A DNA stretch of 64,000 nt. It comes from Microbacterium sp. Lineage in GTDB: Bacteria; Actinomycetota; Actinomycetes; Actinomycetales; Microbacteriaceae. Below, in pieces: positions 58,001 to 64,000 of this stretch. Made by a program: the position numbers and the translations under genes. The stretch spans positions 1 to 64,000 of the forward strand of contig NZ_JAPSHY010000009.1 of the NCBI RefSeq assembly GCF_031179285.1, read 5' to 3'. Numbering within the stretch: position 1 is the first letter of the stretch; each line of letters starts with the position of its first letter. The notes under the pieces were generated by a model that worked only from the letters and a program-made list of their open reading frames with translations, ran no database searches and was not told where the DNA came from.

Positions 58001-59038
58001 TCAGTCATCTCCGACGAGCTGACTTCGGATGCGGCGGAGATCCTCCATCAGTGACCCCACGAGGACCCAGTGCGCCGACGCCGGAGGGCGCACGACCAGG
58101 GGTGCGGTCAGCGCCGGGATCGCCGACGTCAGCGTCTCGGGCTCCGGCGAGACGTCCGCGATCTGCACGGCGAGGCGCACGTCGTGACCTGCGCGACGCA
58201 ACTGCTCGGCGATCGCGGCGATCGCGGGCTCATGGCCGAGCGAGTCGTCGTAGTGGTCGAAGTACGCTCGGGTCATCCCGATCACCTGGGTCACGATCGG
58301 CGACAGCCGCTCCAGCAGTTGCTTCATCTCGCGGAGCTCTGCGCGGTGGGTCGACCGTCTCGGATTCAGTGTCAGCGATTCCTCGCCCGCCGTGATGGAT
58401 GCCTCCGCCGCATCCCTCATCGGGCGCAGCAGCCGCGCTTCGAGCATGATCTCCTGCAGCTCTGCCGGTGTCTGCACGGATGGCAGTGCATCGGCCAGAC
58501 GATCCAGGCTCGCGGCGAGTTCGCCGCCGAGCAGCCCGATGTCGCGCCGCGCCGGCGCGACCAGCACCGGGGGGACGATCAGCGCGTTGACGACGATCCC
58601 GATGACCACACCGATGAGCGTCTCGGCGATACGTGCGAACGCGTACTCCGGGCTGGACGAGCCGAGGGCGAGCACGAGCATCGCCGATATCGCCACCTGA
58701 TTGCCTGTGCCCGGTGTCGCCCGCAGCACCCAGGCGGCGAGCATCGCGACCACGATCGCGAGCAGGACGATCCAGCTGGGCGAGCCGAGGAGCAGCCCGA
58801 GGGCGACCGCGATGATGACGCCCATGATGACGCCGATGCTGCGCTCCAGCGCCTTCGACAGCGACTGGTTGACGCTCGGCTGCACGACCAGAAGGGCGGC
58901 GATCGCGGCGAACACCGGCAGCTGGCCGGGAAATGCCCAGCCGGCGAGCAGCCACGCGGCGATCGTCGCCGCGGCGGATTTGACCACCTGCAGCAGCGGA
59001 GCCCGCTTCGAGGCTCGGACGCTGACCGGGATGCGCAT
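58001..59038 (-). CDS. FUSC-family (aromatic acid exporter-type) membrane protein
   Basis: Membrane protein of 345 residues of the FUSC/ArAE family. About six helices at the N-terminal half (LLAGWAFPGQLPVFAAIAALLVVQPSVNQSLSKALERSIGV, quoted here as QLPVFAAIAALLVVQPSVNQSL; the pattern 'QP..nqSl.kalER..GT' is typical), then a soluble C-terminal part ~170-345 with coiled helices. ATG 59038 is favoured, since the upstream region has no ribosome site. Members export organic anions or other compounds. No partner membrane-fusion gene is nearby. Confidence 0.8.
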   Translation of the reverse strand: MRIPVSVRASKRAPLLQVVKSAAATIAAWLLAGWAFPGQLPVFAAIAALLVVQPSVNQSLSKALERSIGVIMGVIIAVALGLLLGSPSWIVLLAIVVAMLAAWVLRATPGTGNQVAISAMLVLALGSSSPEYAFARIAETLIGVVIGIVVNALIVPPVLVAPARRDIGLLGGELAASLDRLADALPSVQTPAELQEIMLEARLLRPMRDAAEASITAGEESLTLNPRRSTHRAELREMKQLLERLSPIVTQVIGMTRAYFDHYDDSLGHEPAIAAIAEQLRRAGHDVRLAVQIADVSPEPETLTSAIPALTAPLVVRPPASAHWVLVGSLMEDLRRIRSQLVGDD

Positions 59039-59123
59039 GTGGGCAACGGTACTCGCGGGGCGACCCGCTCGTCGCCCGATGTGGGAGCGACACGTCGTCG
59101 GCCGCCCATGCTTCGATGGAGGC

Positions 59124-60188
59124 ATGGATCAGGCACAACGGCTGCGGCAGGAGACCAGGGCGATCTGGGCGACGGCACTGTGCTTCGTCGTGGGCACCCT
59201 CGCAGGAACGCTGCTGCTTCGCGGCGTGCCGCGACCGCTGGCCGGCGACGGATCCGTCGTGCTTCCGGTCGCGGTCGTCGCCGCGGTCTGCGCAGCCGCG
59301 GCATTCGTCGTCTCGACCCTGATGCACCGCCGTGGTGAGACCGGACGGATGCCGCGCTGGCAGGCGCAGGCGTCGGATGCCTCAGCGGTGGCGCTCACTA
59401 TCGCCTTCGCCGGCGTCACCGCGATGGGAGTGCTGCTGGCGGGCGAGATCCTCGGCGTCGGACTGCAGGGCGTCGAGCTCCCGGCGGTAGGCGGGGGTGT
59501 GCTCGCCGGTGTCGCGAGTGCGATGGGCGGGCGATTCGCCTTCGGCGCCGGCGTGGGCCTGCGCACTGCAGACCTTGCCGGGCTCCTGTTCGCGTACCTC
59601 GTGATCGGCACGCTCTTCGCGATGCTCACCGCGGCCGATCCGCGCTGGTGGGAGCTCAACTTCTCGCAGCTCGGCGCGGGCGCCGGCGCCTGGGCCTTCA
59701 ACGGCACCCTCGTCGTCGCAGGACTCCTCGTGGCGACCGTCGGATCGTACATCGGGCGGGATCTTCATCGACTGCGGGGCGATGCGGCGCTGCGCCGCAT
59801 CGGATGGGTGGTGGCGCTCTGGGCCTTCGCCGGGGTGCTGCTCGCGGCCGTCGGACTGCTGCCCCTTCACCTCACGCCGATCCCGCACAACATCTCGGCC
59901 TTCGGTGCACTCGCGCTTTTCGCCGCCGCGGGAGCGGCCACGACGTTCACGATCCCGAACGCCCCGAGGGCGCTCGTCATCACCACCATCGCCATCGCGA
60001 TCCTCATCGCGGCGGCGGTCATGCTCTCGATGGTGTTCCGGCTCTTCTCGATCACGGCGCTGGAGGCGATCGTCATCGGACTGGGCCTGGTGTGGATGAC
60101 CACTCTCGTGCGCATCCTCGCTGTCATCGTCCCCGAAGAATCGCGGCCATCGCTGCGTGCCACGCTTCTGCGACCGGCGGCTCGCTAA
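59124..60188 (+). CDS. DUF998-like integral membrane protein
   Basis: Polytopic membrane protein of 354 residues, about ten helices. The C-terminal half resembles DUF998: ELNFSQLGAGAGAWAFNGTLVVAGLLVATVG (quoted NFSQLGAGAGAWAFNGTL) and PHNISAFGALALFAA. ATG 59124, preceded by GGAGGC, follows the divergent FUSC gene after 85 bp. No catalytic residues are evident. Function unknown. The N-terminal half is unusual in length for DUF998. Confidence 0.75.
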   Translation: MDQAQRLRQETRAIWATALCFVVGTLAGTLLLRGVPRPLAGDGSVVLPVAVVAAVCAAAAFVVSTLMHRRGETGRMPRWQAQASDASAVALTIAFAGVTAMGVLLAGEILGVGLQGVELPAVGGGVLAGVASAMGGRFAFGAGVGLRTADLAGLLFAYLVIGTLFAMLTAADPRWWELNFSQLGAGAGAWAFNGTLVVAGLLVATVGSYIGRDLHRLRGDAALRRIGWVVALWAFAGVLLAAVGLLPLHLTPIPHNISAFGALALFAAAGAATTFTIPNAPRALVITTIAIAILIAAAVMLSMVFRLFSITALEAIVIGLGLVWMTTLVRILAVIVPEESRPSLRATLLRPAAR

Positions 60189-60272
60189 ACGCAGGTTGCG
60201 CGGATGTCAACCCGGTCGCCGAACTCGTCAAGCTGGTGCTGAATGGACGGACCAGACAGTGAGGAGCATCCC

Positions 60273-60728
60273 GTGGTGCAGATCATCGAGACCATCGACG
60301 TCGACGTGCCCATCCGGACGGCGTACAACCAATGGACCCAGTTCGAGAGCTTCCCCGAGTTCCTGGACGAGGTCGAATCCATCACCCAGATCGACGACAC
60401 CCACACGCGGTGGAAGATCAACGTCGGCGGCGCGACGCGAGAGTTCGACGCCGAGATCACCGAGCAGCATCCCGACGAACGCGTGGCATGGAACAGCATC
60501 GGCGGGGAGACTGAGCACGCCGGTGTGGTCACGTTCCACAAGCTGACCGAGACCTCGACCCGCGTGACCGTGCAGATCGACTGGGAGCCGGAAGGCCTGC
60601 TCGAGAAGGTCGGTTCGCTCGTGGGAGTCGGGTCGCACGCCGTGAAGAAGGACATGAAGAACTTCAAGGAGTTCATCGAGAGCCGTGGGGTCGAGACCGG
60701 CTCCTGGCGCGGCGACGTCGACCAGTAA
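60273..60728 (+). CDS. SRPBCC/polyketide cyclase-like protein
   Basis: SRPBCC-domain protein of 151 residues: IIETIDVDVPIRTAYNQWTQFESFPEFLDEVE near ~4-35 (quoted PIRTAYNQWTQFESFPEFL), a common pattern of coenzyme-Q-binding/polyketide-cyclase-like proteins ('vdVPvrtaYnqWtqFE.FP.Fm'). Start GTG 60273 with GAGGAG 6 bp upstream, or GTG 60276; ATG 60243 is possible. Function of this group in actinobacteria is unclear, often lipid or membrane stress. Followed by a strong terminator. Confidence 0.85.
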   Translation: MVQIIETIDVDVPIRTAYNQWTQFESFPEFLDEVESITQIDDTHTRWKINVGGATREFDAEITEQHPDERVAWNSIGGETEHAGVVTFHKLTETSTRVTVQIDWEPEGLLEKVGSLVGVGSHAVKKDMKNFKEFIESRGVETGSWRGDVDQ

Positions 60729-60739
60729 CCGCGACGACA

Positions 60740-60785
60740 CGAGAGGCCCGCGCCCCTGCCGACGGCTGGTGGCGCGGGCCTCTCG
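60740..60785. terminator. Rho-independent-type terminator
   Basis: 15-bp stem (CGAGAGGCCCGCGCC and its complement at 60771-60785) with a 16-nt loop, between the ends of two convergent genes. Confidence 0.75.
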
Positions 60786-60800
60786 CGCGTCAGGGGCGGG

Positions 60801-62144
60801 TCAGATCGCGGCCAGCCGCGACGCCACCGGTTCGCGCAACCGCATCATCACCGGGATCGTCGTCGCGAGCACCGTGAGCCCGAGCCCGATCAGGGCGAGC
60901 GGCCCCGCGACCCCTGGATCGATGACGGGGACGGCCAGGGTGAACCGCGAGAGCGCGACGATGCTCACCAGGGCGGTGGCGAGCATCACCGTCAGCGCGA
61001 GCAGCAGCGCGGTCACGACGTGGATCAGCGCCTGCCACAGGGCCGAGCAGATCACGGTGGCGTCGGACGCGCCCCCCGCGCGCAGCAGCGCCTGCTCGTG
61101 TCCCTGCGTGCGGTTGCTCATGAACACCACCACCGCCGCCCCCACCGCGGCGAGGCCGATCGGTCCGCCGGCGATCAGCAGCACCTGCGGGACGCTGAGG
61201 GTCGCGAGGTTCTGACCGCCCGCGAGGAACGATGCGTTCGTCGTCGCGGCCATGGTGAACAGTCCGCCGACGAGCGCGGTGCCCGCGAACAGGGGCGTGA
61301 TGGATGCCGTGCTGCGCGAGAGGTGATAACGCGCCTGATGCCGCGCCAGATACCACGATGACGACGCCGAGGCCGGGATGATCGACGTCCAGGCGTGCAG
61401 GATGAGCGGGTACAGCGCGGGGCCCGCGGCGAGCAGCGGAACGGTCAGGTACACCGGGATGAGCACGGACTGCGACATGAAGGATCCACGATCCGAGGTG
61501 CCGAGCACCGATGCCAGACCGGATGCCGCGCCGATCGACACGATGAGCAGCATCGCCCAGCGCCACCAGCGCATCCGTTTCGCCGAGGTCTCGGGTTCGC
61601 GCAGCGCCGCCAGGGGAGAGCCTCGTCCCGCACCGCGCGCGGCGCGGAGGCCGCCGATCAGCGAGACTGCGGCGGTGAGCGGCACGACGACCACGAACGT
61701 GAGCGCTCCCGTGACGATCTCCACCTCGCTCAGCGGGGACTGAGAGTTGAAGCCCGCCCGGATGAGGGGCGCCGCGGCCAACGGCGTCGCAGCGAATCCG
61801 ATGATTCCGCCGATGACACCGGCGGCCGCCAGCTGAAGGCGCACGACCGACGACGCCTGCGACGGCGACACCCCGGCGAGTTGCCAGCGCGCGTAGGAGG
61901 CTCGCCCGAGATCGACGGCGAGACGCGCGACGGCCGCCACCACGGCCATGCCGCTGGGTATGGCGAAAAGCAGGACGGTGCCTCCGAGGCTGTTGAACGC
62001 CTCTTGAAGATCGCCCGCGCGCGCTCCCGTCTCGAGGGCACTGAGTCCGATTCCCGCGGCCACGGCGAGAACGGCGCCGAGCAGGACCACACCGATCCAC
62101 GCGGCCCAGCCGGAGCGCAATTCGGCGATCATCAGCCGGTTCAT
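60801..62144 (-). CDS. ABC transporter permease (FtsX/MacB-like)
   Basis: Membrane protein of 447 residues: N-terminal helix ([25 protein letters not shown]), a large outside loop then helices around ~55-190 and a second half repeating the layout (~195-440). The FtsX-type repeats [44 protein letters not shown] and [25 protein letters not shown] mark it (quoted [28 protein letters not shown]). Works with the ATPase at 62141 (ATGA overlap). Likely antimicrobial-peptide export or resistance; the divergent histidine kinase may control it. Confidence 0.88.
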   Translation of the reverse strand: MNRLMIAELRSGWAAWIGVVLLGAVLAVAAGIGLSALETGARAGDLQEAFNSLGGTVLLFAIPSGMAVVAAVARLAVDLGRASYARWQLAGVSPSQASSVVRLQLAAAGVIGGIIGFAATPLAAAPLIRAGFNSQSPLSEVEIVTGALTFVVVVPLTAAVSLIGGLRAARGAGRGSPLAALREPETSAKRMRWWRWAMLLIVSIGAASGLASVLGTSDRGSFMSQSVLIPVYLTVPLLAAGPALYPLILHAWTSIIPASASSSWYLARHQARYHLSRSTASITPLFAGTALVGGLFTMAATTNASFLAGGQNLATLSVPQVLLIAGGPIGLAAVGAAVVVFMSNRTQGHEQALLRAGGASDATVICSALWQALIHVVTALLLALTVMLATALVSIVALSRFTLAVPVIDPGVAGPLALIGLGLTVLATTIPVMMRLREPVASRLAAI

Positions 62145-62893
62145 GCCGCACCCCGATCGCGCACCGACTCGCCGCGGGTGGCGGCGAGGATGTCCAGCGC
62201 CGAGGGGCGAAGCAGGATCTCGACGATTGCACCGTCTCGCAGCACGATGGTGCGGTCCGCGCGAGCAGCAGCATCCAGATCGTGGGTGACCAGCACGACG
62301 CTCCGGTCGGCGCCGGCGTAGGAGCGAAGCAGGTTCAAGACATCCGCCCCGGTCGCCGAGTCCAAGGCGCCGGTCGGCTCGTCGGCGAAGACGATGGGCG
62401 GCTCGGCCGCCAGAACCCGGGCGATCGCCACCCGTTGCTGCTGCCCCCCCGACAGCGCTCCAGGGCGCTTGCGTTCGTGCCCGCTCAGTCCGACCGCTGC
62501 CAGCGCCGCCGCCGTGTCGGGCCGGCTGCGGCGGGCGAGGCGAGCGGGAAGGGCGACGTTCTCCTGCACGGTGAGCGAGGGGATCAGGTTGTAGCTCTGG
62601 AACACGAAGCCGATCCGGTCTCGGCGCAGACGCGCGAGCCGAGCGGGGGAGGCTCTGTCGATCCGCTCGCCGCCGACCGCGATCGCTCCCGCGTCCGGTC
62701 GCTCCAGTCCCGCGAGGCAGTACATGAGCGTGGACTTGCCCGATCCGCTCTGGCCGACGATGCTGACCATCTCGCCGGGGAGGACGTCGAGGTCGATTCC
62801 GCGCAGGACGTCGACCCGCGCCCCGCCGTCGAGGGGAAAGCTCTTGGTGATGCCGCGGGCGGTGAGGGCGGCGCCCGGAAGGAGATCTGTCAT
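62141..62893 (-). CDS. ABC transporter ATP-binding protein (MacB/LolD-like)
   Basis: ATPase of 250 residues: Walker [10 protein letters not shown] near 47-55, signature [15 protein letters not shown] near 146-160, Walker [13 protein letters not shown] near 167-178, switch His VTHD. The 'EPTGALD' and '[15 protein letters not shown]' pattern is that of the MacB/LolD/Bce family. Stop overlaps the permease start by 4 bp. First gene of the pair; divergent from the kinase gene. Confidence 0.93.
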   Translation of the reverse strand: MTDLLPGAALTARGITKSFPLDGGARVDVLRGIDLDVLPGEMVSIVGQSGSGKSTLMYCLAGLERPDAGAIAVGGERIDRASPARLARLRRDRIGFVFQSYNLIPSLTVQENVALPARLARRSRPDTAAALAAVGLSGHERKRPGALSGGQQQRVAIARVLAAEPPIVFADEPTGALDSATGADVLNLLRSYAGADRSVVLVTHDLDAAARADRTIVLRDGAIVEILLRPSALDILAATRGESVRDRGAA

Positions 62894-62950
62894 GGTCCCA
62901 TCACAGCCGGGCCCGGTCGACCGCGCAGCGGAGCAGGCACGACCGCGCAG

Positions 62951-62966
62951 GTAGCGTCAGCGCTAC
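62951..62966. promoter_or_regulatory. Short inverted repeat between ABC and kinase genes
   Basis: GTAGCG-TCAG-CGCTAC, perfect 6-bp arms, in the 124-bp gap between the divergent ABC ATPase and kinase genes. A possible response-regulator or other factor site. Confidence 0.4.
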
Positions 62967-63017
62967 TTCCGCGCCAGGGAAGGCCCGGTCACCGCACGGT
63001 CTGCGTAGTCTGAGCTG

Positions 63018-64000
63018 GTGCGAGCGACGACGGTATGGCAGGCGCTGATGCTGCCGCCGTGGCGGCTGTTCGTCACTCGCTGGCCGTGGGTGGCCCTGCT
63101 CTATGCGATCTCCGGCGTGCTGATGACAGTCGTGCTCGTTCCCGCGCTGATTCTCACGCTGGTCGCCCTTCCTCTGTGGGGCATGCTCGCCGCCGTCTTC
63201 GAGCGCAAGCGGCTGCGCCTGCTCGGTGCAGAGCGCCCGGCAAGCGCGCATGTCAGCGTCCCGCCCGGTGAACGGCACCATTGGCTGACGATCCGTCTCA
63301 CGGAGCCGGCGACCTGGCGCGAGACGCTGGCGATGCTCGGGGGCATCGTCTTCGGAGCGGTGAACCTGTGCTCGCTGTTCGCCCAGGCGGTCATCCTCAT
63401 CGTTCTCGTGGTGCTGCCGCTCCAGGCTCGGGTCGCACCCGTCGATGTGCTGGTGTTCGCCGATCTGCGGATGCGCCTCGGCCCGGGAGACTGGTGGATG
63501 CCGCTGCTGCTGCTGCCCGTCTTCCTCGCGGTCGCCGCCTACATGAACCTCGCGCTCGCCGCCGCGCAGGGCGTTTACGTGCGCTGGCTCCTCGACCCAC
63601 GTGCCGACGAGATCGATGCCCGCGTCGCGCAGCTGACGCGCTCTCGCGCGGCCATCGTCACCGCCCACGAGAGCGAGCGCCGCCGCATCGAGCGCGATCT
63701 GCACGACGGCGTCCAGCAGGAGCTCGTGGGGATCGCCGGCGTCTCGGGATCCTCGACCTCGAGCTGGCAGCGGGGGATCCGACCGCCGCGCGCACCGCGC
63801 TGCAGCAGGCGCAGGATCAGACGGAGCGTGCGCTGGAGATGCTCAGGCAGACCGTACGCGGCATCCATCCCGCCGTGCTCACCGATCACGGCATCGGTGC
63901 GGCGCTCGACGAACTCGCCGGCCGCACCGCGATCCCGCTGACCATCGACGGCGCCGGCATCCCGAGGTTCACAGCCGAGGCCGAAGCCGCCGCGTATTTC
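63018..64000 (+). pseudogene. Sensor histidine kinase of the NarL/LiaS type with a -1 frameshift (runs off the window)
   Basis: Start GTG 63018 lies 6 bp after TAGTCT, probably leaderless. The N-terminal ~190 residues are a membrane sensor (helices near 15-60 and 105-190). The phospho-acceptor is H229 in RDLHDGVQQELVG. The first frame then reads nonsense, but from 63743 another frame continues the expected family sequence: LGILDLELAAGDPTAARTAL, TVRGIHPAVLTDHGIGAALDEL, still open at 64000. One base is missing near 63740 (GGC-GTCTCGGG, where GGCCGTCTCGGG would restore the frame), giving a -1 shift. It could be an assembly error or a real pseudogene. Divergent to an ABC exporter. Confidence 0.8.

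Overview
The window is 64 kb of high-GC DNA with densely packed genes, many overlapping by 1-4 bp (ATGA, GTGA, TGATG). It looks like a chromosome segment of a Gram-positive actinobacterium, most likely Microbacteriaceae and probably Microbacterium or a close relative. This rests on the base composition, likely leaderless promoters (a TAnnnT-type -10 about 6 nt before the start codon), an LAxTG-type cell-wall sorting signal, an ECF41-type sigma factor with a SnoaL tail, and a liu/acc gene order like that of mycobacteria. I saw no rRNA, tRNA, CRISPR array, prophage or intact insertion sequence.

Layout. (1) 1-12119: a catabolic island. It has a sugar-type ABC importer (solute-binding protein end plus two permeases), an alpha/beta hydrolase, an HpcH/HpaI aldolase, an SDR, two histidinol-dehydrogenase-like enzymes, a double NTF2/SnoaL-like protein, a bicupin, a nitrilase-superfamily amidase, and LacI and LysR regulators. 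The substrate is unknown; it is the best candidate for an undescribed pathway. (2) 12176-16459: a thiolase/AMP-ligase pair, an XRE-cupin regulator and two GNAT acetyltransferases. (3) 16648-24612: a hydrolase with a divergent WYL regulator, a TetR with a divergent reductase-ABC transporter-GNAT operon, and an ArsR-AHSA1 module. (4) 24837-31349: DoxX, TetR, flavin monooxygenase, RNase HI, GrpB-like protein, thiolase and acyl-CoA dehydrogenase. (5) 31474-36648: TetR, a large repeat-containing surface protein with an LAVTG anchor, and a second ArsR-AHSA1-reductase operon. (6) 36662-41620: accD-accA-maoC-citE, probably leucine catabolism. (7) 41910-46277: a hypothetical protein, an emfourin-like inhibitor with its M4 protease, an NmrA-like reductase and an unusual zinc-ribbon SDR. 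(8) 46278-47160: an array of TGAGACA/TGTCTCA repeats around the truncated ends of two divergent genes. (9) 47161-51863: a Van-like unit, with a sensor/regulator pair divergent from vanY-like, racemase and D-Ala ligase genes. (10) 51877-64000: a Ski2-like helicase, an ECF41 sigma factor with its divergent partner, PutP, a FUSC protein, membrane and SRPBCC proteins, an MacB-like ABC exporter, and a histidine kinase that carries a -1 frameshift and runs off the end.

How the parts work together. In the island, a shared GCATAC operator motif links the hisD-SDR-aldolase operon, lacI and the SnoaL-bicupin operon. A LysR regulator lies back to back with the second hisD-like gene. The Van-like unit has the gene content of D-Ala-D-Ser (VanC/E/G-type) loci. 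Its racemase has His where alanine racemases carry an active-site Tyr, the position that is Asn in VanT serine racemase. The ECF41 region contains two exact matches, one per direction, to the ECF41 consensus TGTCACA-N16-CGTC as I recall it. All functions are inferred from sequence reading alone; no database search was possible.
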